A stretch of 64,000 nucleotides of DNA, taken from positions 1,075,655 to 1,139,654 of the forward strand of contig VFFE01009182.1 of the NCBI GenBank assembly GCA_008921705.1, read 5' to 3'. How positions within the stretch are numbered: the first letter of the stretch is position 1; each line of letters begins with the position of its first letter. Positions 40,424 through 51,922 of the stretch are shown in pieces. The DNA is from Burhinus oedicnemus (Eukaryota > Chordata > Aves > Charadriiformes > Burhinidae). The notes under the pieces were generated by a model, which worked only from the letters and a program-made list of their open reading frames with translations, was not told the origin of the DNA and did not search any database. The position numbers and the translations under genes were made by a program.

Positions 40424-40510
40424 TGGCAGACCTGGTAGAGTAGGGTCAATGGTTTGACTAGATGATCTTAAAAGTCTTTTCCAACCTAAATGTTTCTATG
40501 ATTCTATGAT
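39633..40510 (+). mobile_element. 5'-truncated CR1 LINE with intact 3' end
   Basis: A chicken-repeat-1 type non-LTR retrotransposon. The left edge, where CR1-like sequence starts (ttaagtggcagtgttgatct), is internal to ORF2, so most of the full-length element (about 4.5 kb in the family) is missing, as is usual for CR1. The right edge is diagnostic: gactagatgatcttaaaagt, then ttttccaacct, then the octamer-like repeat tttctatg attctatg at. CR1 normally makes no target-site duplication and I see none. The coding part has no stop or frameshift, so this copy is much younger than the one at 9.07 kb. The subfamily is not resolved. Confidence 0.95.
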
Positions 40511-40592
40511 ATTTATTAGAGATAAATATCTCTATTAGAGATAGAGACTCTATCTATCTATAGAGATAGAGACTCTAAAATTAGAGACTCCA
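40511..40592. repeat. Simple-sequence stretch of GATA/GAGA type at the CR1 3' junction
   Basis: Degenerate repeats of agagata, tctatcta and gagactct, partly self-complementary (gatagagactcta occurs twice, about 40,549 and 40,565). It begins immediately after the CR1 terminal octamers, so it could be a microsatellite seeded at the insertion point or a pre-existing AT-rich target. Confidence 0.7.
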
Positions 40593-40631
40593 GTTGGTGG
40601 AGTCAGGAAATTCCTTGGTCTGTTCTTTGAT

Positions 40632-40664
40632 TAAAAAAAAAAAAAAAGAAAAAAAAGAAAAGAG
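40632..40664. repeat. A-rich tract
   Basis: A run of A interrupted by single G residues (a15-g-a8-g-a4 pattern), simple sequence. Confidence 0.9.
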
Positions 40665-43412
40665 ACAAAGTCTGAGTCTTCTGAACTCTTTAGGAACCAA
40701 ATCTAGGATTCATTACCCTTGGTTATACTTCACTATCTCCTACCAGTATCTAATCTAGAGCTCTCCTTCTCCAGATTTTACCACTTGTGCTTTTGAGAAA
40801 CAGATTCTTTTCTTGCTGCCTTTTCCATTTCCTGATGTGATGTTTTGGATTCATCCGGAAACAAACAAACTCACTCAGTCATAACTCTTTGGTTAGATTT
40901 CAGCTAGCATTGATTGGCCTGCGTTTGGACAGTGACTCCTGCTTCAACTCTTTCTGGCAAAGAAATTTCATTTATAAATTTGATCTGAATAAAGGTGGGC
41001 TGCTTTTTCAACCATCTTCAATTAAATTTAACCCCCCAGTAAAACAGTGCAGAGGTATGAACAGTCAACGACAGGGACAGGCTTCAACCTGAAAAGGAAA
41101 CCCCTGGGTTGGGTGTGTTTAGACAGGAGATTTTGCTGGCTACAGAAATTTACACTTCTAAAACTGAAAGGCTGCTTCTTAAATGAATCAGAGCTTGGAA
41201 CAAGGATCAGTTTTATCTCCAATAATAATCTGTAGAGATTGGGAAAGCTGCCATGCTTGATGCCACTTTTTCCTTGTTTTCAAAGATAGTCCTTCACTTC
41301 CAGAGGATTAGCTCAAGATCTATGCAACACCTCCTGCAATGTAAGCTTCATTTTGAGAGATTAGGGAGGATTTCACTTGTGCCCACAGGGTTTCTGTTTT
41401 GTTTCTCTGCAGAGGCATGATTTTCAAGCTTTGAAAGAACTGGAAATGTTTCTGGACAGAAGGAAGCTTGAATCCCATGTTAACACTTACGCAGAGTCCA
41501 CTTGCTTTATGAAAGGCTGCTGTTCATGTATACTGAAAGCTTTGTTTTGTGTTGCTCTACAGATACATATGGTTAAGTTATTCTGTTTATTGTAAGTGGA
41601 GTGTAGATGTAAGGATAAACATAGTGAGATTATAGTTTATCTCTTCTTATAACTTACCACAGAGTGTATATATGTGTTTACTTCTGGTGTGGTGTGTTAC
41701 TGGTATCTGGACACTGATTCACAAGAAATGAGATGCATTAACTGCAATAATCAGACCATTGTCCTGAAGCCCATTCAGTACAGTATTATCTGCTCATTCT
41801 AATAGGTGCCTTTTTAGTCATTATTACTTTAGAATTACTCAAGGAAAAAAGAAAAGAAGGAAAAAATTGCAACACAGAGAAATTAGTCTAGTGGTGATAA
41901 CACAGGGAAACATTTGCCATGGGCATTGGTTGGAGTACTTGTCATATATTTATGTCCTGATATAATGGTGTACTGTAGGCTATTCTTGTATGCATTCTCA
42001 TGCCGAACTCGTTTGTCACTTGTCTGTGTAAATTCAACATCTTCCTCTTCTGGGGGAGTTTATATATCTCCTTGCAGTTGACTGTAAACAAATTGCAAGT
42101 GCTGCTTGGCAGGTGACAGATAGATCCAGTTGGGTAGGTAAGGCTGTTGCAGTCTCAGTGCAATATGAAAAATTTACACATTTGAGAAATTCCAGGCTGC
42201 TGCTTTCTAGTGTAAAATTTGGGATATGACAGCAGATGTCAGATTTAAAAAGGAGAAGAATGAGATTCTGTGGGGGATTGAACTAGTTGGTTTTATTCTT
42301 AGGGAAAAAAAGTCCAGACACGTAGCTGGCTTGCTGCTGTAATTGGTTGCTTTATGCACACTGTGTCAAATAAGCCCATATGTGGGGACTATGTTGCTAA
42401 GGCAGGGTTTGGTTTCTAATTTTCTGCATATGACAGCCTCTGAGCCTTACATGGCAGTCAAGCAAAGGCCTCCATCGTGTCTGACTGGATCGAGGTGCTC
42501 GGATCCTCCCCAGCTTCAGGGTGGCTGTGCACACACTCTGCCGTAGAGCTCACTGCAGCCCCGGGGCCTCCGCATATCTCTGCCCGGGATGATGGAGAAC
42601 TTTAATAACACGTACAAAATTAATTTGGACCTTCTCCTAACACAAGTCTTTGAAGTCAGTGGAAAGCACTGAGGATTTTTGGCATGCCAGCTCTTTGTTT
42701 CTGTGTATTCGTTTATTATACCTATTGATTTCAGTTGTGAGTGACCGTTGTTTCCATAAGCACCTTTTTTAATATGTAAAAACCATATGTATTTGTTACT
42801 CGTTGGTTAGCAGCCTCTCACTTCTCAGTTGTGGAGAAAGGTGCTATACAGAAAAAATAAATTGGTTGCGTAGTTCTTTGTGCTTTGCTAAGATAAGACG
42901 CTAGCCATATGGCTCCAGTGCTGGGCACTGAGAAAGCAGCTGAGAGCTGGGAGGTTCGGGGGGTTTTGTTTGTTTGTTGGTTTGGTTTGGTTTTATTAGG
43001 CACTTCTTTTAATTACTTCTTTATTCCTCTGCTCACACAGAGCCAAGACCTTGGGGTTCTGTGTATAATTGTGCCAGCCTTTATTCAGGAGAAATGACAT
43101 TGTAGTCTATGAGAGCATAGGAAAGGTTCCTGGGGTCGTCAAGGGCAGCCGCAGCCTTCCTTGTGTTATCTAATGACATTCATAGATTTACTGAACTCCC
43201 TTTTCAGTTGGGCTCCTTGTGCTGCCTATTACTTCTACTAGAAATCTGCTTAGAAACTTCACTCTCCTGGAAATCTTCTAATTTTCTGTACAAGCTTATT
43301 CCTGGCCGTGTTTTCCTCCTCTTTGTTCTTGTGCCAAAGGAAACACTGCCTTTTAGCGTAAATAGCTTTTCTTTTGAATGTTTAAGCCTCTCTTCCCCTA
43401 ACACACACGCAC
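40665..43412. other. Intergenic, no recognised gene
   Basis: Unique sequence. About 42,480-42,600 is GC-richer with a few CpGs. The open frames here (about 60-72 codons) overlap each other on both strands and show no known domain. Confidence 0.6.
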
Positions 43413-43413
43413 A

Positions 43414-43448
<35 letters not shown>
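43413..43448. repeat. (CA)n microsatellite
   Basis: About 17 CA units, perfect in the right half and preceded by acacacacgcacacc. Likely length-polymorphic. The open frames at 43,163-43,489 (plus) and 43,204-43,455 (minus) run through it and give TH/CV repeats, so they are not genes. Confidence 0.95.
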
Positions 43449-43449
<1 letters not shown>

Positions 43450-46400
43450 TTGCAAAATATACTTATCTACCTACTTACATGAGCAGTAATTTTTTCTCTA
43501 AACTGAACAAAGGAAGCCCTTTTAGTCCTCATATTAACTTAGCCACCCTTCTTTCTTTCTGTTCCAGTTTGAAGCTGTCTACCTTTACTATATGTGATTG
43601 GAACTACACAAAGTATCCCTATAGTATTCTACATGAATTGTTGTCAAGATCTTATACAATAGAGTTAATATTGCATCTTCCTATGGAAATATTTGGTTTT
43701 CATTGTTGTACAATCATACTACATTTTTTAAAATAAAAAATGCCTCAATGGTTCATGTTCATCCTCCTTATACATTTCATCAATTCATCTAGTTTATGCA
43801 GCTAATACACCCATATTTTCTTCATAGTCATTTAGAACCGCTGATCATGCATGGTAAATTATAAAACAAGGTGGATAGAATAATAAAAAAATATGTAATT
43901 CAGCACATCACAACATATAAAATTGGAAGCTCTAGCACCTGGCCCCAGCAATTTTTTTCTCCAAAGACAAAGCGTGTGGGAAAGGTCTTCCAGCTGCTTT
44001 TCGAAAATGCAAATTGTAACTCAGGTTAACCATTTTGAACACTATTGTAGAGTTGACATGAACAAACCCAATTCTTACTTCATTAGTTGAAAAAAGAGTT
44101 GATAACTGCATTGTATGTAACTTTGAAATAATGATACAGGTGAAAACAAAGGGTATTTTCATCAGTGATCTTTCTGCATCAGCATTTCAGTGCAAATATT
44201 CAGGAATATTTCTGTTATAGGATGAAAAGATATTAGAGATTTACTTATTATAAATGATGTTATTGTATTGGAATCCATCTATTCTTACTAATAACATCTG
44301 TTCAGTCCAATAATGTGTGTAATTGTCGTTTTATAAGACTAACTTACATCTTGAATTTTCCATTTTCCATTTTAACCTTTACCAAATAATTTCCATAAAC
44401 TTAAAAGTGTACTGCTCATTCACTCAGTAGTTACACCAAGCTCTGTATTAATTTTGTCCCCTTTGCTTATCTTAATCTGTTAAAATAGGTTTTCATTATG
44501 ATTTTGAATTATTGTAAATATGGTTTGAACAGATCCATTATAACCCTTTATATTTGCATATTATTCTAGCAAAGCATTCTTAGCATGAAGAAAAATACAT
44601 AGCCAAAAAAATTGTAAGGACCTCAATCCCTTTTTTTGTTCTCTGCCTATAAGTTTGAAACCTCTGCCAATCAGTGTTGTTTAATGTGCTGACCATTTCT
44701 TTTGGTGAGAAAAATGCATATGTGTGTGCATATATCTAGATAAATAAGGGTAGCTACCCAAAGGACTTGCTATGTATACATTATTTATTGTGAGTTACTG
44801 ATGATCTTATAGCTCATGAGTGACAGAGCAAAACAGAATGACGAGGTGTTATGAAAGCTCATCAATAACTTGAAGCAATAAATAATGTATTTGTCATCTG
44901 CCAATTGAATATATTTTTTATGCATTAGTATTTTTTCCATGTATTTAATAATTATTTTGGAATAAGATAGGGAAATGCATGATCTAGATTCAAGGAATTA
45001 TTTTAAAAGTCTTATTTTATTCTGTAGCACACCTTTGTTTTTGTTTAAATTATACAGAAAGATATTAGAGACGAGCAACTATTCTCAATGAATAATTTAT
45101 TTGAATATAACCTCCTTTTCTACTACTGGAATATTCAAACAATAGGCCACAACTTATTCTGATTCGTATGTTATTAAAATTTTATTTGACAGATGTCTTT
45201 TTGAGTTTTTATTTTATGTCTTGACAGCGATTAGTTGAAAATGGAGCTATGTACTCTAGTTCTGCTGAAATACATGGGATGCTTTTTATCTCATCCTTGA
45301 TTAGCTGCAATTGGCCTCATGAATCCCATGCTACTCTTTGCCCCGGCTGCATGAAAACACAAGCAATTCTTCTAAGAGCATTTTACATAGAGACAAAAAG
45401 GTCAGTTTCTGCCAATTCTCATGCATAAAGCTTCGAAGTTGCTTTCAAGGACTATATTGATCAACTGTGAAAAGCTACTGCAGGTACAGAATGAAATAAC
45501 TTGCTTTAAAATGTCAAACATTTTTTGCAGGTTTTTAACTAAGTTCATCCTTGAAGCTCCATGTTTTACATCATTTTTTCTACTCCATATGGCATGATCT
45601 GCCTTTTCCTGATGTTCACCTGCCCAGTCCTGAGCCCATGATGCTGCTGCTTTTTTCACTAGGGAGTGAGGGTGAAACTAAATGTTATAGGTGAGTCACA
45701 AAATGATTTAGGTGCTAAAGTACTCCATCTACTCTTGCATTTTCTATGAAGATAGACCATTAAATTAATATATTGAAGTGAAAGTATAGTCCATACATCC
45801 CTGTTGAACAGAAATTTATAGGCCCAGATGATTTCTGCCTAATTCCAGACATGTAACTGAGGATTGTACATGAAGCCTAAAAGGTGAGCCTCACTCTCAA
45901 AGTGTTTATTTCATGATAGCCGCCAGTTTGGCTCCCTTTTCAATCAGTACAGAGAGAGACAGGAACCACACAAGGACAATTTGGATCCCAAACATTCTGG
46001 ATTGCTCTCTAGATCATCTTGCTCACTCTCATTGCTGATCACAGTGAGAGACCAGGAGGCCAAAGACAGATTTTTTTCTAACTGAAATGTAGAGGACACC
46101 AATGAAATAGGCATTTCTAAACAACGATCAATTTTATCTTAAAGCAGTGCAATGCTAAGGTGGCTGGCTTAAGGGGAAATGTCTACATTGCAGATATCTA
46201 AATTTAGGTTGAATGAATTTTGGCTTATCTAAATACAGTGAGGTAATCTACATCACAGACTTTTTTAATGCACCAGAGTGAGTATGGATAGTAACAATAA
46301 GGACTCACTTCTGCCTGGAGAAGCAAAATTCCTATTGCCTCGCTGGGAGCAGCTCTGCTACTCACCTTGCTTCTGCTTATTAAGGTTTTCTTTACGTGTT

Positions 46401-47706
46401 ACAGGTTAGATTTATTCCTGATCTGAAGCCCAGGCCAAATTTCTGATTTGATTTTTACTCTAGATGTCAGGACAAGCCTTTGAAGAGAGGTAAACCTGCC
46501 CCATGCTGACTCCCTAGTCAGGGGCTCATCCTCTTGATACGTGGTGGTTCCCAGATTGTCTTGATAAGCCCCTGCTGCGTTGGGGCATTTGTTCACAGTT
46601 AACATGGAGTAATACAATTGCTCTCATAAAAACGAAGTTTGGCGTATGCCCCTTTTTTGCAGATTCCCACAAATGGTTTGAGAAGGTATATTTTGGGGAA
46701 TGGTATGGCAGGGGGCCTAATAATGTCATTTTATTTTTCTGACAGAACAGTTTTTGGGGAATCTCAGAGAAAGGCTGCCAGCTAGCATAATTTGCCATGT
46801 CTCCCTTGGATTGCCGCTGTTTTATTGCAGCTCAAGAATGTAGCCTGTGACTCTTGTTCCACTCTGACTGTTGTGATTCCTGTATGCCTCATATATCCCT
46901 ATTTTATTGAACTAAACTGAGAAGGAGGGCTGGGTTTCCTTTGTGCCACCCCAGAAATACAAAACAACTTAATTGGCCAGAGCAGGCATGTTTAGAGCTG
47001 CTTTATGTTGACAAAAGGCACAGAGGAGCCAGAAGGTACTACTGAGACAAGGTCTGTACCTGATAGTGGCAAGACACATAAAGGAGTGTATGAATCGTAA
47101 ATACATTTAGATTTCACAATAAGTCTTTTCATGGCCGTTTCCTAGAGCTGAATTCTATTTCAATGCCCTTATTCACTGGAAGAAAAAAAATATGTCTTTG
47201 GGGAAAAGTTCTGTTCTGAATTGATGTTAGGGCTCTGCTCTCTGCTGCATGATGCAGACTGCTCCCCCTCCATTGCCAAAAGAGTTGGGAAGTCAGAGAG
47301 ACTGCAGTAATAGTCTGGTCAGTATATTTTTGAGTTGTAGTAACATGATGGTCAATCCCGACAGTAGGTTGATGCAGCTGAAAGATGCTGCTTTGAAGAG
47401 CCTAAAGCACTTGCTGACACTAAGAACTCCTACCAGAAGCCCTGCTGTCTTTAAGGACCTTTTCCTTGGGGGAAGCCCTTTTAATTAGGCTTTGCTCCAG
47501 TTCTCGGACATTACATTTCAAAATACTGAATATAAGTATTCTGAGACTCAGAAGTGCATATGCCACTTTGATATTTTCTTTATTCATAGCACTGCTGAAA
47601 CCCAAACAATAAAAAAATGATAGCAGCAAATATAACTAGTTGCATTATGGGAAGAACTTTCAGATCAGTCATAATTTATTTTTCATGACGCTATTTATTC
47701 AATATT
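43449..47706. other. Intergenic, strongly AT-rich, no recognised gene
   Basis: Contains the inverted repeat at 44,776-44,890. Otherwise I see no transposon end, RNA gene or coding sequence. About 45,900-46,260 reads like an old dispersed repeat (GC-richer, no frame), but I cannot name it. Confidence 0.55.
44776..44890. repeat. Long-armed inverted repeat (about 30-bp arms)
   Basis: ATACATTATTTATTG at 44,776-44,790 is exactly complementary to CAATAAATAATGTAT at 44,876-44,890. Pairing resumes further in: gagttactgatga (about 44,792-44,804) against tcatcaataactt (44,859-44,871), with one mismatch and a small bulge between the blocks. A loop of about 54 bases separates the arms. It could be a short MITE-like element, a structured transcript or a conserved element. 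I see no target duplication. Confidence 0.7.
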
Positions 47707-47728
47707 CCCTCCCTCCCTGCCCCCCCGC
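47707..47728 (-). other. Putative G-quadruplex motif on the minus strand
   Basis: The plus strand reads ccctccctccctgccccccc, so the minus strand has four G tracts of at least three with single- or two-base loops. This is the compact pattern typical of stable parallel quadruplexes. No gene start is recognised nearby. Confidence 0.6.
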
Positions 47729-48733
47729 CTAACCCTCAAAAGAAAAAGGATGAAGGAGGGAGGATGGAAGGGAGTTCACAAGCAAATGAATCTCTGCATC
47801 TTAAAAAGGCTGCAGTTACTGAGGTTACAAATCACTTTAGTCCCCAAATAACAAGGAGGATGCATCTGTCATCAGCAGCAGTGGGGTTAATAAAAATATG
47901 TTCTTCTGTATCTAGCTTATTTTATAGATCTCTGTGCTTTTTCAGAATTTCTGTAATGAGCATGTTGTGCCTGTCAGGGGTTGGTTTCCTCAGTGAAACC
48001 TTCACAGTCACTTTCATCCCCAAAGTCTCAAACTTCTTGTCAAAACCTATAATTACCTCCCAGAGTCAAATCTGCCATTAATCATCTCAGAAAGATTTTT
48101 GCTAAGCCTTATCACTCAGAGTGCTGAAAATGAGTAGGGACCTCCTGTATCTGTGCCACCTCTCTGGACTGTGTTGTCCTGTTCTGGGAAAATTGAGAAT
48201 TAACTAAAATAAGCTTTGCTGAAATTACAAGGCTTTCAAATGATAATACTGTATAATGTAAAGGTAATCCAGAGGTCTTTCTTCCTCTTTTACTCCTTCA
48301 ATTTCTTTCATCAAAGGCAGTCACTCAACTTCCCTCCTTCGCTACAGTACAGCAGTAACAATCAGAGGGGACATAATGCGTGAAATATTTTTCCCAGTGT
48401 CCATAGTTTGCAGAAAGTCTCAGTCAAAAGGTTAAAAAGAAGATATATTTTTTTTCCTGTTCAGTTATAAAAGATCAAGGTAACAGCTGTTACAAATGTT
48501 AAATATTACAGGGAGGGGAAAGGAACTTACTTAGGAAAAAAAAATTATTTTTAATCAGAAGTGATTCCTCTTTATCTTTTATTTTTCTTCCTTGTTGTTT
48601 TTCATCTCCATTTTTCACTTTTTTCACTTACAAAAAAATCTCCGTGGGAGAAATATTGTTTAAAATAATGTTTGCAACACCTGCAGAAAACTACAAGTTT
48701 GTTTTTCTTTTTTTTTTTTAAGAAAAAAAGCTC
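47729..48733. other. Left flank of the LTR insertion site; no gene
   Basis: Unique sequence ending in a long T tract (about 48,700-48,719), then aagaaaaaaagctc. The AGCTC at 48,729-48,733 is the unoccupied target site matching the duplication around the LTR at 49,997-50,696. Confidence 0.65.
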
Positions 48734-49959
48734 CTACTTGAAAACAGTAATATATATTTGCTTAAAAATGTCAGGTGACCTGAATATTAACATCAAAATA
48801 AATTCATAACGTTTTAATGAATAGAAAAGCAGAGGAACGTCTCCTTCCCTGTATCGTTAACCCCAATGTGTACGTTGGATTGAAATCACTATGAAACTGG
48901 AAGTTTCAAGGACAGTAGCACTTTGCTATTACAAATATTCACCTACTTGACGTGAATAATTTGCCAGCATAGGTGAAAGAACAATGTGGACAATTAATGC
49001 TGTTTTCAGGGCATCTGCAGACTGAGAGCTCCATGGTCATGTCTACACCATGATCATCATGTGAACAAAAGCCAGTGTTAAAAAGAAGGAGCCCTGATGA
49101 CTCTCCCTCACCACCTAGCATTTTTCTCAGCACCTGGCAAATTTAGGGTACTAAATCTAACTAGGGTAGATTAAAGGCAAAATTCAGTCTTTTCTTTTTT
49201 TCAGTCTGCTTTTTCTTTCCTTCTTTTTTTTCTGGAAGAAATGAACTAAGCTCCAGGGAAGATGTTTATGTTTGAGACATTTATCAGTCTTTTTTCAGTG
49301 TCTTTGAGAATACTATCAGCATTCTGGTTGGTAAAACCAAAATAAAGTGAAAAGGTGTGATGGAGGAGCAGTGGTAGAGCATGAATGGCCAAGCTCTAGA
49401 ACAGGGAAAAAAGGCTGCCTATCCAGCTAGCCTCTGGTGCTCCTCTCCAGGCACTGTGCTGTCAAGAGAAGAGCTGAGTTCAATGTAAAGATGCCAAATT
49501 GTTTTTGTTGGGTCATTGTAAAGAAGTTTGGGTTCAAAGAAGCAAGTGGACACATTTCTGGGTTTGCTCTGTTTGTACTGGTGTTGGTCTGGCATCTCCA
49601 TAGCTGAGAGCAGCTTTGAGTCTCAGTTGTGCCCTGTGTAGCTGGACAGTGGGCTCAGGAGAATGTGCTTTGGGCAAGAGCTAGTTCCTCAAGGGCCACA
49701 ACATTATATCTTTCCCTAGGTTTTCTCTACTCCAATTTAAGCCGTTACAGAGGAATGTAATGGTAACCCATACATTCATCCTGCTCTGCTTGGGATTTCC
49801 CAAGTAGTGGGTTCCCAATGCTGAAATTCCCTGAGTGTATTTCTAAGCTGTTCTTTTCCCATAGGACACATGGGAATTTTAAAGGTTTAAAAGCTCAGGT
49901 GGTGCCATCAGTTTGGAAAATCTGCATCCTAATGTGAATGGTCTGATAGTTCCCTGAAA
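48734..49959 (+). repeat. Direct duplication, copy A (empty-site allele)
   Basis: 1,226 bp repeated at 50,702-51,922. Differences I can see: C/T at the first base, C at 49,012 versus T at 50,980, C at 49,126 versus T at 51,094, and a 13-base block (49,146-49,158) replaced by 8 bases (51,114-51,121). Identity is otherwise essentially complete. It begins right after a single AGCTC with no LTR and ends abruptly at the 20-N gap. The short minus frames at 48,939-49,133 and 49,419-49,601 recur in copy B and are not recognisable genes. Confidence 0.97.
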
Positions 49960-49979
49960 NNNNNNNNNNNNNNNNNNNN
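49960..49979. other. Assembly gap (20 N)
   Basis: It joins the end of copy A to a 17-base remnant of left flank (tttaaggaaaaaagctc), which nearly repeats the sequence just before copy A (tttaagaaaaaaagctc). That is the mark of two contigs representing the same locus placed end to end. Confidence 0.99.
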
Positions 49980-49991
49980 TTTAAGGAAAAA

Positions 49992-49996
49992 AGCTC
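49992..49996. repeat. Target-site duplication AGCTC, left copy
   Basis: Identical to 50,697-50,701 and to the single AGCTC at 48,729-48,733 in the empty allele. Five bases is normal for ERVL-type integration. Confidence 0.9.
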
Positions 49997-50696
49997 TGTC
50001 CTGGTTTGAGGTAAAGCAGGACCAATTTTGTTCAGTAACTTTGCTTGTTAGCTGGGCCTCTTCAAACTGTTGAAATTAACAGCATGTTGTGCAGGAAACC
50101 GTTCGTTCTCAGAGTTATAAGACCCATGTTTATGGCTGATGCCAAGGAACGGTATGCAGAGAGGCTCTGGCTTATACTTATTGCTATGGCAACCAAGGCC
50201 AGCCAACTTTGCTACTTGCCCCGTTGGAGGGTCAGAAGCGGAAAAGCGTAGAGGGGTCACACCTGCGGGGAGGAGCAGACAAGACAGGTGACCCAAAACT
50301 GACCAACAAGGGTATTCCATCCCATCTGCCTCATGCTCAGTATATAAGCTGAGGGATCAAAGGGTCAGGCTCTTTTTCTTCAATGGCCGGCGTCCTGGGA
50401 GGACTCGGTCTCTGCATCTACCTTTGATCCTGATCCTGATCCTGACTCCAGATCCGGAATCCAGTTCCTGTCCGTCACTGAGTCCAGTCTGGGACTTCCC
50501 CTGAGCCTGCTGGTGACGTGATTGTCATCCTGGGAGCTTGATACGGCTTTGTATATTTCATTTCCTACTAAACACTTAAGTCTCTCTTTTTCTCTCTTTT
50601 CTTTCCCCTCTCTTTCCTGTCTCCTGAGCGGAGCAGGAGAGAGAGAGAGCATCTGTCGTTCCATCGGATTGGGCCAATCTGGCCCAAACCACGACA
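49997..50696 (+). mobile_element. Solo LTR of an avian ERVL-like endogenous retrovirus
   Basis: Exactly 700 bp, starting TGTCCTGGTTTG and ending CAAACCACGACA. The ends are inverted repeats with one mismatch in 12, and a perfect AGCTC duplication lies outside. The block ggtgacccaaaact, gaccaacaagggtattccat, catgctcagtatataagct is, as far as I remember, characteristic of avian ERVL LTRs; it includes the TATA box. A CT-rich stretch then GAGAGA precedes the end. There is no gag, pol or primer-binding site beside it, so internal sequence was lost by LTR-LTR recombination. The frame at 50,380-50,697 (minus) is chance. Exact site duplication and near-perfect ends indicate a young insertion. Confidence 0.92.
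50341..50348 (+). promoter_or_regulatory. LTR TATA box
   Basis: TATATAAG placed mid-LTR in the block shared by avian ERVL LTRs, so U3 is about 370 bp and transcription would start near 50,372. An ACTAAA hexamer at about 50,567 is the best polyadenylation-signal candidate. Activity is not shown by the sequence. Confidence 0.65.
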
Positions 50697-50701
50697 AGCT
50701 C
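50697..50701. repeat. Target-site duplication AGCTC, right copy
   Basis: Matches the left copy exactly and is followed by ttacttgaaaacag, the start of copy B. Confidence 0.9.
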
Positions 50702-51922
50702 TTACTTGAAAACAGTAATATATATTTGCTTAAAAATGTCAGGTGACCTGAATATTAACATCAAAATAAATTCATAACGTTTTAATGAATAGAAAAGCAG
50801 AGGAACGTCTCCTTCCCTGTATCGTTAACCCCAATGTGTACGTTGGATTGAAATCACTATGAAACTGGAAGTTTCAAGGACAGTAGCACTTTGCTATTAC
50901 AAATATTCACCTACTTGACGTGAATAATTTGCCAGCATAGGTGAAAGAACAATGTGGACAATTAATGCTGTTTTCAGGGTATCTGCAGACTGAGAGCTCC
51001 ATGGTCATGTCTACACCATGATCATCATGTGAACAAAAGCCAGTGTTAAAAAGAAGGAGCCCTGATGACTCTCCCTCACCACCTAGCATTTTTTTCAGCA
51101 CCTGGCAAATTTATTTGATTTAACTAGGGTAGATTAAAGGCAAAATTCAGTCTTTTCTTTTTTTCAGTCTGCTTTTTCTTTCCTTCTTTTTTTTCTGGAA
51201 GAAATGAACTAAGCTCCAGGGAAGATGTTTATGTTTGAGACATTTATCAGTCTTTTTTCAGTGTCTTTGAGAATACTATCAGCATTCTGGTTGGTAAAAC
51301 CAAAATAAAGTGAAAAGGTGTGATGGAGGAGCAGTGGTAGAGCATGAATGGCCAAGCTCTAGAACAGGGAAAAAAGGCTGCCTATCCAGCTAGCCTCTGG
51401 TGCTCCTCTCCAGGCACTGTGCTGTCAAGAGAAGAGCTGAGTTCAATGTAAAGATGCCAAATTGTTTTTGTTGGGTCATTGTAAAGAAGTTTGGGTTCAA
51501 AGAAGCAAGTGGACACATTTCTGGGTTTGCTCTGTTTGTACTGGTGTTGGTCTGGCATCTCCATAGCTGAGAGCAGCTTTGAGTCTCAGTTGTGCCCTGT
51601 GTAGCTGGACAGTGGGCTCAGGAGAATGTGCTTTGGGCAAGAGCTAGTTCCTCAAGGGCCACAACATTATATCTTTCCCTAGGTTTTCTCTACTCCAATT
51701 TAAGCCGTTACAGAGGAATGTAATGGTAACCCATACATTCATCCTGCTCTGCTTGGGATTTCCCAAGTAGTGGGTTCCCAATGCTGAAATTCCCTGAGTG
51801 TATTTCTAAGCTGTTCTTTTCCCATAGGACACATGGGAATTTTAAAGGTTTAAAAGCTCAGGTGGTGCCATCAGTTTGGAAAATCTGCATCCTAATGTGA
51901 ATGGTCTGATAGTTCCCTGAAA
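50702..51922 (+). repeat. Direct duplication, copy B (filled-site allele)
   Basis: 1,221 bp matching copy A (48,734-49,959). Unlike copy A it continues smoothly into unique sequence (ttgagaactcctctgaag from 51,923), so it is the copy joined to the right-hand scaffold. Copy A is joined to the left-hand scaffold. Confidence 0.97.

Noticed and set aside
43163..43489. Frames with Thr-His or Cys-Val repeats
   Set aside because: They are translations of the (CA)n microsatellite.
50380..50697. 105-codon minus-strand frame inside the 50-kb LTR
   Set aside because: It lies wholly within the LTR and owes its D/S/G-rich part to the tandem ctgatc-type repeat; LTRs of this type are not known to encode proteins.
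48939..51564. Repeated small minus-strand frames (64 and 60 codons, each twice) as a duplicated gene pair
   Set aside because: They are duplicated only because the whole 1.22-kb segment is, and they have no recognised domain or conserved start context.
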